Source: an uncultured Lachnospiraceae bacterium (GTDB lineage: Bacteria; Bacillota; Clostridia; Lachnospirales; Lachnospiraceae). From it: DNA of 64,000 bases. Below, piece by piece: positions 44,501 to 52,048 of this stretch (positions are counted from its first letter, which is position 1; every line of letters starts with the position of its first letter). The notes beneath the pieces were generated by a model that saw only the letters and a program-made list of their open reading frames with translations, made no database searches and had not been told where the DNA came from. The stretch lies in the NCBI GenBank assembly GCA_910577115.1, contig CAJTMC010000008.1:1-64000 (forward strand), given 5' to 3'. The position numbers and the translations under genes are program-made.

Positions 44501-45702
44501 GTACCGAAACAAACGAAAGCTCTTCCGAAACAGAAAATGCCAGGACAGACCTAAGTAAAGCCGGCGGCGTTATTTCTTCCGTTAAGACAAAGGTTTATGA
44601 CCAAAATGCATACGAACCGACCGTTAAAGTCACGGTCGTTGAAAACCGTAAAAAAATCACATTGACGGAAGGCGCGGATTACGAGATTGAATATCAAAGC
44701 AATGTAAATGCAGGAACCGGTACTGTCCTCGTCAAAGGAATCGGTAATTACAAGGGAACGTTGAAAAAAACCTTCACAATAAATCCGAAATCCGTCAAAA
44801 AACTCAAAATCATAACCGGCAGCATGACAACCGGCTCAACATCGGAACCGCCTGTCTATGTATATGACGGCACAATACTTTTGAGAAAAGACGCGGATTA
44901 TAAGCTTACCTACGACTCCGGTCTCACGGCAAAAGCTGCAAAATCCGCAAAAATAACCGTTACCGGACTAGGCAATTACAAAGACAGTAAAACCGTCAAG
45001 CTGGCTGTGTATGATGTGGATGAAGGCAACATTATCAATCCGGAGCATGTCACCTTAAAGCAGCAAAGCATGGAATACACAGGTAAGGCATTGCAGTCCG
45101 TACCGATTGTAAAAATAGGCGGTACAGAACTTACCGCAAATAAAGACTTTAAGGTTCGTTATCAAAACAACATAAATGCCGGAACAGCATATGTAATTGT
45201 CACTGGAAAAGGCGCTTACAAAGGTGAAGTTATAAAAACTTTTGAAATTACGGCATTAAAAGCAAATAAGACGAAACTGACAATTGCACCGATTTCCAAT
45301 AAAACTTACAACGGGCAGCTCCAAAAGCCATCGGTTACCGTAAAAGCCGGAACGAAAAAGCTGACGAAAAATAAGGATTACACCGTTACGTATGCGGGAA
45401 ATCTTCACGCCTCTACAACCAGCCATAAAGCAAAAGTCATCATTACAGGAAAGGGAAATTACGCAGGCATAACGGCGACGGCAACATTTACGATTCTGCC
45501 ACAAAAGATTTCCAAAGCTTCCGTTAAAGGAACGATGAAAAATCTTTCCGTTACCTATAATAAAAGACCGTTAAAAGAAGGCGTTCACTACAAGCTTGTA
45601 CCTGATGCAGCCGGTGCAAAGAAAAACAAAATCAAGATCACGATAACAGGATTGGGTGATTTTGCAGGTTCCAGTGTAACGAAAACAATAAAAATACAAT
45701 AA
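41593..45702 (+). CDS. Large secreted BspA-like surface protein/adhesin
   Basis: Signal peptide (KKAFCMLLAAATLSS, cleavage near residue 34), a Glu/Thr-rich stretch (40-125), DUF285/BspA-type leucine-rich repeats (about 145-340, e.g. NTSNVTDMSSMFYNC), three to four Ig-like domains (about 355-640, each with a GDTLDLSDL-type strand and NxxxIDMNTxGTK), a second DUF285 block (about 670-805), a Ser/Glu-rich linker (815-985) with three perfect 54-bp repeats, and five MBG-like beta repeats (990-1369, GTGTVLVKGIGNYKG type). No LPXTG, SLH or choline-binding motif was seen. GGAGG lies six bases before the ATG. Likely adhesin or matrix protein under c-di-GMP control. Confidence 0.88.
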   Translation: MSKELKRNMKKAFCMLLAAATLSSGMELPVNAAELTNAACEEKLHEETESETLVEEVLEEVPEETAQTIDTEEADGEIEAAETTAAVEESITTAETIDTEETEIESEEDTTFAEEIVDTENQTNGLTIERPSEEIGIGDPIVGGKLPNGSGSWSLTNGKLIVSGSGEYWPSTGLIAPPWYEYREQIKTARVSLRGTKSFSSFFSGCKNLTSVDFRNTDTSNATTMSNMFGGCESLEKLDLSSFNTSNVTDMSSMFYNCINLKQITFGEHFNTSNVTCMASMFRFVNLTSLDLSGFDMSKVTKADDMIYSDSLIALETPRNLNVSIPLRGTWITDQGFICTTLLQHTDKSIHLKQRPELLVEKGKKEYLVGDTLDLSDLTVTLYYNFNNRTTTTDYTTNAAQIDMNTPGTKYLVISYEGQSVTINLTVIGKSLSVSKIKKEYFVGDTLNVNDLTVELLYTNNIYPAEKITSGYTTNAASINMNTAGTKDLIVKWQNLSATVKITVKEDSYSKISVRNDIDTYYLGETLDLSELHVFAWSVSGTHTEITDYTTNAKDIDMNTVGTKQLIVSYQNFTAVSEIIIKPARTCTKLYFQNGCVFETGTKPAPDEYLIFEVLDEGKEFRIHACYYWSNIDEIDISTTGKKRLQVAHAELKSELDIYYIEAFRDDDIAHEIAGSPNEDIAYKIDKNGNLKVMGKGTCKAYGSPIWSTEKDYAKDIRTATLYVDEADDLDGLFSGCVNLRSADLSMVDAGRETNFRGMFDGCNQLVSIWTPKNVKADAALPKVEGTYWHDQNGKVYTALPKNMSTSILLTRDDIQEEESSSAIESSKVEESSSAIESSKAEETSSSIESSKVEESSSIKESSSVIESSKVEESSSIKESSSVIESSKVEESSSIKESSSVIESPNVEESSEVNENTPSEEYSEVEESASTTESSKTEESASTIESSKTEESSNVEESTETVESSLEQESTETNESSSETENARTDLSKAGGVISSVKTKVYDQNAYEPTVKVTVVENRKKITLTEGADYEIEYQSNVNAGTGTVLVKGIGNYKGTLKKTFTINPKSVKKLKIITGSMTTGSTSEPPVYVYDGTILLRKDADYKLTYDSGLTAKAAKSAKITVTGLGNYKDSKTVKLAVYDVDEGNIINPEHVTLKQQSMEYTGKALQSVPIVKIGGTELTANKDFKVRYQNNINAGTAYVIVTGKGAYKGEVIKTFEITALKANKTKLTIAPISNKTYNGQLQKPSVTVKAGTKKLTKNKDYTVTYAGNLHASTTSHKAKVIITGKGNYAGITATATFTILPQKISKASVKGTMKNLSVTYNKRPLKEGVHYKLVPDAAGAKKNKIKITITGLGDFAGSSVTKTIKIQ
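44146..44307 (+). repeat. 54-bp tandem repeat, three copies, in the Ser/Glu-rich linker
   Basis: Units 44146-44199, 44200-44253 and 44254-44307 each encode KVEESSSIKESSSVIESS with few base changes. Shorter diverged versions (SSKVEESS, SSKTEES) lie on both sides. Confidence 0.9.
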
Positions 45703-45712
45703 CCGTTCCGTT

Positions 45713-45742
45713 AAATACCTCGCAGCTTGCTGCGAGGTATTT
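45713..45742. terminator. Bidirectional hairpin between adhesin and RpiR genes
   Basis: AAATACCTCGCAGC (45713-45726) is a perfect inverted match of 45729-45742, between two convergent genes. T residues follow on both strands. Confidence 0.75.
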
Positions 45743-45757
45743 GTGTTATCGTTATAT

Positions 45758-46615
45758 TTATAAAAACTTTGGCATAATCGCTTCTATCGTAGACGCGCTT
45801 GCCTTTGAAAGAATATCCGGATTTCTCTTACAGAATACATAGAAAAGGCACTCTATAATGAAGAGCTGCCCCAGCTTCGCGGCAACAGAACCGGACTGCA
45901 GCGGACTTTCGTTGTAACCGCACAAAAGTACCACATCCGCATAGCCTGCCGCGCAGGAATTTGGAAAATGCGTTACCAGTATGACGGATATATGGCGCTC
46001 TTTTGCGATATGCATAATGTCCTCCATATCCTTGGTAGATCCTGAATATGAGAAAAACAAGAGTACGTCCCTCTCTGTAGCCAAAGCCAAATGCATGACC
46101 TGCATATGAGAGTCCTCAATATGAACAAAATGTGACGTCGCCGTAGAAAAACGCGCCCATGCCTCCATCGCCATGACCATGCTTCCTCCGTGACCAAAGC
46201 AAAATACCCGATCAGCGGCAGATATGAGATCAACCGCTCCGGAAATAGCATTTTCATCCAATAGTTCCATCGTTTCGTTTAGGGACAGCATATTGGCATT
46301 ATAAATTTTACGGAAAATACTACTGAAGGTATCCCTCGATGTAATTGTGTCAGACGTATCAGAGGTTTCACCTAAATCCGTGACATAATCTGCCTTGGCA
46401 AGCGCCAGCTTCAGGCTGTTGTAACCCGTCAAACCAAGGCTGCGGCAAAAGCGTGTAATGGAAGCCTCCGACACGCCGCTATGTTCAGCAAGACCCGAGA
46501 TTGACATATACTGTGCATCATGGGCATTGGCAAGAATATAATCGGCAAGCCTCTGACCGGAACGGGTAAGAGAATGATACTGCGCAGTGATTATTTCTAA
46601 TATATTTTCTGTCAA
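45758..46615 (-). CDS. MurR/RpiR-family transcriptional regulator
   Basis: Predicted controller of amino-sugar use. The N-terminal HTH_6 domain (SISGLAEHSGVSEASITRFCR, cut: SGVSEASITRFCRSLG) binds DNA, and the C-terminal SIS domain (VFCFGHGGSMVMA, LLFFSYSGSTKDME, VILVTHFPNS) senses a sugar phosphate, probably GlcN-6-P, ManNAc-6-P or a relative. A TTG start was chosen with AAAGGAG nine bases upstream. It follows nagB-nagA and the ROK relic on the same strand and is likely co-transcribed. Confidence 0.87.
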   Translation of the reverse strand: MTENILEIITAQYHSLTRSGQRLADYILANAHDAQYMSISGLAEHSGVSEASITRFCRSLGLTGYNSLKLALAKADYVTDLGETSDTSDTITSRDTFSSIFRKIYNANMLSLNETMELLDENAISGAVDLISAADRVFCFGHGGSMVMAMEAWARFSTATSHFVHIEDSHMQVMHLALATERDVLLFFSYSGSTKDMEDIMHIAKERHISVILVTHFPNSCAAGYADVVLLCGYNESPLQSGSVAAKLGQLFIIECLFYVFCKRNPDILSKASASTIEAIMPKFL

Positions 46616-46672
46616 AATAATATTCTCCTTTCGTATCGTTATACAGTGCACACCAAAAGGATGACAGCCGGA

Positions 46673-46747
46673 TTACATAACAGCCGCTCCCAACATTCCG
46701 GCGCGGTTGATTGCAGTACCTCCGATATCAAACGCCATAACTGCCAT
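46673..46747 (-). pseudogene. In-frame relic of a ROK-family sugar kinase (24 codons)
   Basis: Reads MAVMAFDIGGTAI, the phosphate-1 start of ROK kinases (NanK, Glk), joined in frame to NRAGMLGAAVM and a stop, which matches the ROK C-terminus. About 270 residues between the two are missing. The ATG has a GGAGG nine bases upstream, made by the end of nagA, and lies two bases after the nagA stop. It looks like a large in-frame deletion that left a translatable minigene. Confidence 0.7.
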
Positions 46748-46749
46748 AA

Positions 46750-47922
46750 TTAGTTTCCTCCGATTTTATGTTCCTTTATCAAGGAAGCGTGATGAAATAC
46801 CATTTTTAATGTTAAAGTTTTATCAAGTATTACAATATTCGCAAATTTTCCGGGCGTAAGACTGCCGTAATGCTCATAAATTCCAACCGCCTTTGCCGGA
46901 TTGACAGCGGCGCACTTGATTGCGCTCCCAAGAGAAATATCCATATTATTTACGGCATTGCGCACACAGTCCATAAGGTTTGTCACGGAACCTGCGATTG
47001 TGCCGTCCTCCAAAGCTGCCAAATTTCCCCTGACTATGACTGTCTGACCGCCTAAATCATACTGACCGTCCGCAAGACCTGCCGCACGCATACTGTCGCT
47101 GATAAGTATAATTCTGTCATCTCCGAATATCTTAAAGGTTGTTCTCACCACTGCGGGATGAATATGAATACCGTCGCAAATCAGCTCTGCCATACAGTGT
47201 TCACTGTCCGCAGCGGCGCCGATCGGTCCCGGCGCGCGATGTGAAAACGGCGGCATGGCATTGTAGGTATGCGTCAGCTGCGATGCACCGCAGGAAATCG
47301 CCTCCCTTGCGGTATCATAATCCGCTGCCGTATGCGCAATGGAGATATTGATGCGGCTGCCGGCTGCACGGATAAAGTCCATAGCGCCCTGCGTTTCAGG
47401 AGCAATCGCCACAGTCCGAAGCAATCCTCCCGAAATATCCTGCAGACGGTTTAACATCTCCAGGCTGGAAGGAACAATATAGTTCCCGTTCTGTGCACCC
47501 TTTTTGACAGGATTGATAAAAGGTCCTTCCATATAAAGACCGCACAGGTCCGCAGCATTGTCATCCGCCGTATCGCAAAAGGTCCTTGCGGCACGGCATA
47601 TCTGTGCAAGTACATCCTCGGGCATTGTCATCGTTGCAGGCGTGACAGAGGTTATGCCTTGGCTGAGCTCATACTCCGCCATTGTGCGAAATGCCTCTAC
47701 CGTGCCGTCACAGCAGTCACTTCCCATGCAGCCGTGAAAATGGATGTCCGTAAGACCGGGTATAACATAATTTCCTTCAGCGTCAATCACTGTTTCATCA
47801 CCCGATACACTAAGGTAATCCTTCTGTGAAACAATCTTTTCATCCATTATATATACGGTTTGGTTCTCAAAAGAGCCCTCTTCCTGAAAAACCACTCCAT
47901 TGATAATCTTCTTCAATGTCAT
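46750..47922 (-). CDS. nagA: N-acetylglucosamine-6-phosphate deacetylase
   Basis: Removes acetate from GlcNAc-6-P. Amidohydrolase fold: VIPGLTDIHFHGCMG (metal His pair HFHG), GLYMEGPFIN with the catalytic/metal Glu, THTYNAMPPFSHR, GAAADSEHCMAELICDGIHI (cut: ELICDGIHIHP) and ISDSMRAAGLADG with the catalytic Asp. Length 390 is normal. Lies 15 bases downstream of nagB; its end carries the ribosome site of the ROK relic. Confidence 0.93.
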   Translation of the reverse strand: MTLKKIINGVVFQEEGSFENQTVYIMDEKIVSQKDYLSVSGDETVIDAEGNYVIPGLTDIHFHGCMGSDCCDGTVEAFRTMAEYELSQGITSVTPATMTMPEDVLAQICRAARTFCDTADDNAADLCGLYMEGPFINPVKKGAQNGNYIVPSSLEMLNRLQDISGGLLRTVAIAPETQGAMDFIRAAGSRINISIAHTAADYDTAREAISCGASQLTHTYNAMPPFSHRAPGPIGAAADSEHCMAELICDGIHIHPAVVRTTFKIFGDDRIILISDSMRAAGLADGQYDLGGQTVIVRGNLAALEDGTIAGSVTNLMDCVRNAVNNMDISLGSAIKCAAVNPAKAVGIYEHYGSLTPGKFANIVILDKTLTLKMVFHHASLIKEHKIGGN

Positions 47923-47937
47923 AACTGCTCAACTTCC

Positions 47938-48663
47938 CTAGCATTTTGACAGTGCAGCCTCGTCAGCCACCAGGATTGCATTCGGATGAAGCTGCAGAAC
48001 GGAAGCCGGTACTTGCGGTGTAATCGGGCCAAAGAATGCCGCCTTTACAATGTCTGCCTTCGCTTCGCCTGACACAAGCAGCAAGATGGTACGTGCGGAC
48101 ATAATTGTCTTTATGCCCATTGTATATGCCTGACGCGGCACTTCGTCCTCGGTCGCAAAAAAACGCGCGTTTGCCTTGATTGTCTGTTCTGAAAGCGTAA
48201 TACAGTGTGTTTCCGTTGGGAAGCTCTCGCCTGGTTCGTTAAAACCAATATGCCCGTTGTGTCCAAGTCCCAAAAGCTGAAGATCCGGCGCGCCCACGGT
48301 TTTGAGAATTTCATTGTATTTTTGGCAGGCCGTGTTGCTGTCAGGTTCTGTTCCATCCGGAAGATAAGTCCGGTTCTTGTCAATGTTCACTTTTCCAAAC
48401 AGGTTTTCATTCATAAAATAATAATAGCTTTGCGGGTTGTCGCGCGTAAGACCCTTATACTCGTCTAAATTTACAGTCACAACCTCCGAGAAGTCAAGGT
48501 CGCCTTTGTTATACCGGTCAACGAGCTGACGATAGGTTCCTACCGGTGTCGAGCCTGTGGCAAGGCCGAGTACACAGTCCGGCTTCATGATAATCTGTGC
48601 GGAAATAATGTTTGCGGCTTTCCGGCTCATGTCGTCATAATTTTTTGTTTTGTAAATTTTCAT
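47938..48663 (-). CDS. nagB: Glucosamine-6-phosphate deaminase
   Basis: Converts GlcN-6-P to fructose-6-P and ammonia. Signatures: VLGLATGSTPVGTYRQL, VTVNLDEYKGL, LLGLGHNGHIGFNEPG with the catalytic His-Glu pair, and AYTMGIKTIMSA. Length 241 is typical of the Gram-positive form. GGAGG lies eight bases before the ATG. Transcribed from a promoter about 190 bases upstream through a leader containing a tandem repeat and a dyad. Confidence 0.94.
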   Translation of the reverse strand: MKIYKTKNYDDMSRKAANIISAQIIMKPDCVLGLATGSTPVGTYRQLVDRYNKGDLDFSEVVTVNLDEYKGLTRDNPQSYYYFMNENLFGKVNIDKNRTYLPDGTEPDSNTACQKYNEILKTVGAPDLQLLGLGHNGHIGFNEPGESFPTETHCITLSEQTIKANARFFATEDEVPRQAYTMGIKTIMSARTILLLVSGEAKADIVKAAFFGPITPQVPASVLQLHPNAILVADEAALSKC

Positions 48664-48728
48664 CGTTTACCTCCATTCCACCACACCCTGCTGGTTTGTG
48701 GCCACTCTTCTTCCAGTCCGAAGCGTTT

Positions 48729-48751
48729 TGTGATGCGCAATGCATATCACA
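48729..48751. promoter_or_regulatory. Dyad in the nagB leader
   Basis: TGTGATGCGC and GCATATCACA flank AAT as an imperfect inverted repeat of 23 bases. Possible operator for the RpiR-type or another regulator; not a known consensus that can be matched by eye. Confidence 0.4.
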
Positions 48752-48758
48752 GTTTCAT

Positions 48759-48850
48759 TAAAGTATTTATATAAAGTATCTATAATAAAGTATCTATATA
48801 AAGTATCTATATAAAGTATCTATATAAAGTATCTATATAAAGTACCTATG
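48759..48850. repeat. 13-bp tandem repeat, seven copies
   Basis: Unit TAAAGTATCTATA on the plus strand; copies at 48759, 48772, 48786, 48799, 48812, 48825 and 48838, with one extra base after copy 2 and base changes in the outer copies. Lies at the start of the nagB leader just downstream of its promoter. Confidence 0.9.
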
Positions 48851-48854
48851 GAAA

Positions 48855-48883
48855 ACTATATCATATATTATGATAAGCCGCAA
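48855..48883 (-). promoter_or_regulatory. Promoter of nagB
   Basis: On the minus strand TTGCGG (48878-48883), 17-base spacer and TATAGT (48855-48860). A palindromic GAAAATTTTC lies just upstream at 48888-48897. Confidence 0.5.
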
Positions 48884-49108
48884 TGACGAAAATTTTCAAA
48901 ATTTTCAAAAAAGAAATATTTTTTCAAAGGTGTATTGACAAACATACTAGAAAAAGCACAATACGTCACAATTAAAGCTTAACATGTCATAGCATTATCA
49001 CAAAAAGTCAAGATACAAACAGCCATACAATGGCAATCAACAGGAATATCTTTGATTATTGGTTCGCATAAAGCAGAGAAACTATGAGAGATATTCGTAA
49101 ATATCAGG

Positions 49109-49350
49109 GAAAATGCAGTGTGTGCCTGTCATGGAAAAAAGTCCATTATGCAGAAGGCGAGAGCCGCGAAGCAGGCAGGCACGCCTGTGATACGTACCAG
49201 CAGTATCCGCGCTGTGGTGGCGATTAATGAGGAAACCTGACTTCCGGTAATTGGCGAGAGGCGGGTACATAGTCCTCAGCAGGCAGTGGAACTGCTGAGA
49301 GTGGGAGCGTTTGCTGTTGTCACAGGCAGAATATCGACAAACACTATGAG
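49109..49350 (+). pseudogene. nanE: Gutted nanE (ManNAc-6-P 2-epimerase) relic
   Basis: In one frame: ENAVCACHGKKSIMQKARAA, KQAGTPVIRTSSIRAVVAIN, EET, a TGA stop at 49238, then LPVIG directly joined to ERRVHSPQQAVELLRVGAFA and VVTG. Intact NanE has SCQA..., AAKEAGAVGIRANS, DLPVIG and, over 100 residues later, EGRVHTPEQAVELL..GAFAVVVGGAIT. So the middle is deleted, and a nonsense codon is present, yet the frame on both sides of the joint is kept. A TTGACA box at 48935 may be its old promoter. Confidence 0.65.
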
Positions 49351-49420
49351 ATGTCTGATGTCTGTGAAACAATGGGACGGGGCTGTGCCGAAAAGTCGGA
49401 AAGGCTGGATATCTTGGAAG

Positions 49421-49474
49421 CAGCCGTCCGGCTGCGCGGATATTTGTGATGCGCAGCGGGGCGGCTGTCTTTTT
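49421..49474 (+). terminator. Rho-independent terminator after the nanE relic
   Basis: CAGCCGTCCGGCTGCGC (49421-49437) pairs with 49451-49467 with two imperfect positions, followed by CTTTTT. It ends plus-strand transcription before the convergent cobS gene. Confidence 0.75.
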
Positions 49475-49478
49475 ATCG

Positions 49479-49520
49479 GATAACGCTTATTAGATAACAC
49501 TTATTGGATAACGCTTGTGG
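49479..49520. repeat. 14-bp direct repeat, three copies, at the cobS 3' end
   Basis: GATAACGCTTATTA, GATAACACTTATTG and GATAACGCTTGTGG follow one another and span the cobS stop codon. Confidence 0.7.
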
Positions 49521-50319
49521 AAATAACCGTAAGGTATAAAACCAAAATCTCCTCGCACTGTAAAAACCACCCTGCCAAATCACCGGTGATGCCGCCAAAG
49601 CAGTTCTTGGACATACGGTGATAATAGAAAAAGAAAAGCAGCTCGCCTGCGAGGATTAGAACGCCAGTTTGTGGCAATAGGATTACCCGAAAAATACCGG
49701 CTGCCATCAATACAAGAATCAGCACAGTACACACAAATCCTTTGCCTGCCGAACCGGAAAATGCGGCAAGTGAGCCTTTTTTGTTTGCATTTAGGAAAAA
49801 GACGGCTGCTAAACCGCTTAACGCACGCGATGTCACATAGCCTGCGGCAATCAGCCACACTGTCGTGTTGGCATGCAATGCCTGATTTATTGGCATGACA
49901 CTATCCGTTTGCATGGCCTTCGATGCTATGCTGCTCCACGCACCGTAATACAGAACAAAGTACAACACTGCCCATATCACCGCAAACGCTCCCACATTCG
50001 CGTCTTTTAAGATTTCAAGCCGCCGCTCCTTTGACTGGTGGGAGGACAACGCGTCAATTGTATCACAGTATCCGTCCATATGAATTCCGCCCGTTACCGC
50101 TATCGGGAGTGCCGTCGCAAGTGCGGCGTATATTCCGACTGACAGTCCGCTTTGCTGCCATAAATAAAACAGCACTAACTGCAGTACGCCGATGATAAAA
50201 CCGGGGAGCGGAAGAAATGCCAGTGCATAGCGCATGCTCTTCTCCTCCCATTCAAACTGCGGCATTGGTATTTTGGAATACATGGAAACCGCAATGATAC
50301 AGGCTTTTATGATGTTCAT
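49501..50319 (-). CDS. cobS: Adenosylcobinamide-GDP ribazoletransferase (cobalamin synthase)
   Basis: Integral membrane enzyme joining adenosylcobinamide-GDP and alpha-ribazole to give adenosylcobalamin. Family motifs: YSKIPMPQFEWE, FLPLPGFIIG, GGIHMDGYCDTIDALSS (metal-binding DGxxDTxD) and KDANVGAFAVI. Six or so hydrophobic segments. Length 272 is usual. Overlaps cobU by four bases (ATGA type); last gene of the large cob operon. It converges with the nanE relic. Confidence 0.93.
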   Translation of the reverse strand: MNIIKACIIAVSMYSKIPMPQFEWEEKSMRYALAFLPLPGFIIGVLQLVLFYLWQQSGLSVGIYAALATALPIAVTGGIHMDGYCDTIDALSSHQSKERRLEILKDANVGAFAVIWAVLYFVLYYGAWSSIASKAMQTDSVMPINQALHANTTVWLIAAGYVTSRALSGLAAVFFLNANKKGSLAAFSGSAGKGFVCTVLILVLMAAGIFRVILLPQTGVLILAGELLFFFYYHRMSKNCFGGITGDLAGWFLQCEEILVLYLTVISTSVIQ

Positions 50320-50852
50320 AACACATCTCCTTTTATTTTTACGGGAATGGAATATACAACCTCAACGACGCTGTCCGCTATTTTTGCCAAATGCCGGTTG
50401 ATTGTCCCAAGGCACCGGATATATTCCGCTGTTTCCCTGTCATAACGGTTTCCGTCGGAAAATACTTCGTTTGTCACAATCACAAGATGACAGCAGCGTG
50501 TATACAGGTTCACAATACCGGCTGTGATGTCGCACACAAGCTCCTCTGCGGATCTTGTGCTGCCGCCGTCAAACATTTCATTTGCCACAAGATTGGACAC
50601 ACATTCGAGCAGCGCGGTTGTATGCTCCCCTGTGGGAATGGCTGTTTTTTCAATTTGTGTATACTGCTCCACAGTGATAAACCCGCTCCCCTGCCGCTGC
50701 TGCCTGTGGCGCGCAATCCGCTGCTGCCCTTCGGCTCCGAAAGGTTTCATTGTTGCAATATAATATTTATCCGCTTTTGCAAGCCTTGTGATAAGCGCCT
50801 CTGCGTAAACGGATTTTCCGCTTCCGCTTCCGCCCGTAACGACCACAAGCAT
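50316..50852 (-). CDS. cobU: Adenosylcobinamide kinase/guanylyltransferase
   Basis: Phosphorylates and guanylylates adenosylcobinamide in nucleotide-loop assembly. P-loop VVVTGGSGSGKSVYAEA at the N-terminus, ARHRQQR region with the guanylyl His, and VIVTNEVFSDGN near the end. Length about 178. The internal ATG after GGAGG (8-base spacer) was preferred to the upstream GTG. Overlaps cobS. Confidence 0.9.
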   Translation of the reverse strand: MLVVVTGGSGSGKSVYAEALITRLAKADKYYIATMKPFGAEGQQRIARHRQQRQGSGFITVEQYTQIEKTAIPTGEHTTALLECVSNLVANEMFDGGSTRSAEELVCDITAGIVNLYTRCCHLVIVTNEVFSDGNRYDRETAEYIRCLGTINRHLAKIADSVVEVVYSIPVKIKGDVL

Positions 50853-50935
50853 TGTATGTTCCTCCACAATCTTGTATTATTGTAATATTGTAATGATTGT
50901 ATCCGATGATACGAAGGGACTGATTTTTCTGCTCC

Positions 50936-52039
50936 TTAGTATAATTTTTCGTACTGCGCAATGTCCGTATCGGCAAACCGGTGCGCGTACCGGTATTCGC
51001 TGAGCGCGATGTCCAAAAGGGGAAGCATACACACCGCTCCTGTTCCCTCGCCAAGATACATGCCTGCGTGAATGACGGGCTTGCAGCCCAGCATGTCAAG
51101 GATTGCTATTCCTGCGGGCTCCTCTGTAACGTGCGTGGCAATCATAAAATCCCTGCAGGAAGGGACAAGCCTGCATGCAAGCAATGCCGCCACCGACGAT
51201 ATGATACCGTCAATCAAAATTGGAAGGCCGTAGACTGCTCCGCCAATAAACATTCCCGTCATTGCAGCGATGTCGTAACCGCCCAGCTTTGACAAAAGCA
51301 GGAGCGGTTCGTCCTGCGTTGCTGCATTGTTCACTTCGATTGCCTTTTGGATTGTGGCAATTTTTTTGCCAAAGCCGTCCGCTGAAAGGCCGGCGCCTCT
51401 TCCCGTCACCTCTTTTGCGCTTCGGTTCAAAAGCACTGCGGCGAGCGCGCTTGATGTCGTCGTGTTGCCAATTCCCATTTCGCCTGTTACGATCAGCTGA
51501 TAGCCTTTCTGTTTCATTTCACCGACAAGACTGACTCCGGTGTTCACCGCCTGCAGCGCCTGCTCCCTGCGCATCGCGGGACCTTGGGTGATATTTCCTG
51601 TGCCGCTAGCTATTTTTCTGTTGATTATGCCCTCGCATTTGGCATCGTGCAGCATTCCTACGTCTATGGCGTAGACATCTGCGTTTGCTGCTTTTCCCAT
51701 AATGTTAATGTTCGATTTTCCTTCGGCAATCTCTCTTGCCACCGAAACCGTAACCTGACTGTCCGACTGCGTGACGCCCTCCGCCACAACACCGTTGTCA
51801 GCACAGGCAATCAGGGCGCAGCGTTTGTCAATCCGCACATCCTCGTCCGCAAAAATGCCTGCCAGTTGTATTACAAGCTCCTCAAGCCGTCCAAGACTTC
51901 CGAGCGGCTTTGCGATGCTGTCCCAGTTCTTTTTTGCTTTTTTTATGACACTTGTGTCAATTTTTTTTATCTTTATATTTTCGAATTCTTTCATTCCTTT
52001 ATTCCAATCCCCGTCCCTGTAAAGCACTGCAGCTATCAT
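50936..52039 (-). CDS. cobT: Nicotinate-nucleotide-dimethylbenzimidazole phosphoribosyltransferase
   Basis: Makes alpha-ribazole-5'-phosphate for the lower ligand. Motifs: SIAKPLGSLGRLEELV, CADNGVVAEGVTQS, MGIGNTTTSSALAA, and the catalytic-Glu region HAGMYLGEGTGAVC. Length 367 includes about 15 poorly conserved N-terminal residues, so the ATG at 51994 is an alternative start. The DTSVIKK segment near the N-terminus is encoded by copy 2 of the 18-base repeat. Confidence 0.93.
   Translation of the reverse strand: MIAAVLYRDGDWNKGMKEFENIKIKKIDTSVIKKAKKNWDSIAKPLGSLGRLEELVIQLAGIFADEDVRIDKRCALIACADNGVVAEGVTQSDSQVTVSVAREIAEGKSNINIMGKAANADVYAIDVGMLHDAKCEGIINRKIASGTGNITQGPAMRREQALQAVNTGVSLVGEMKQKGYQLIVTGEMGIGNTTTSSALAAVLLNRSAKEVTGRGAGLSADGFGKKIATIQKAIEVNNAATQDEPLLLLSKLGGYDIAAMTGMFIGGAVYGLPILIDGIISSVAALLACRLVPSCRDFMIATHVTEEPAGIAILDMLGCKPVIHAGMYLGEGTGAVCMLPLLDIALSEYRYAHRFADTDIAQYEKLY
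51942..51959 (-). repeat. 18-base repeated element, copy 2
   Basis: Minus-strand TGACACAAGTGTCATAAA in the cobT N-terminal coding region, identical to the copies at 33884-33901 and 54745-54762. Confidence 0.75.
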
Positions 52040-52048
52040 TCGCAGCGC

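Noticed and set aside
48759..48850. CRISPR-like repeat array
   Set aside because: Units are 13 bp, directly adjacent with no spacers; a simple tandem repeat.
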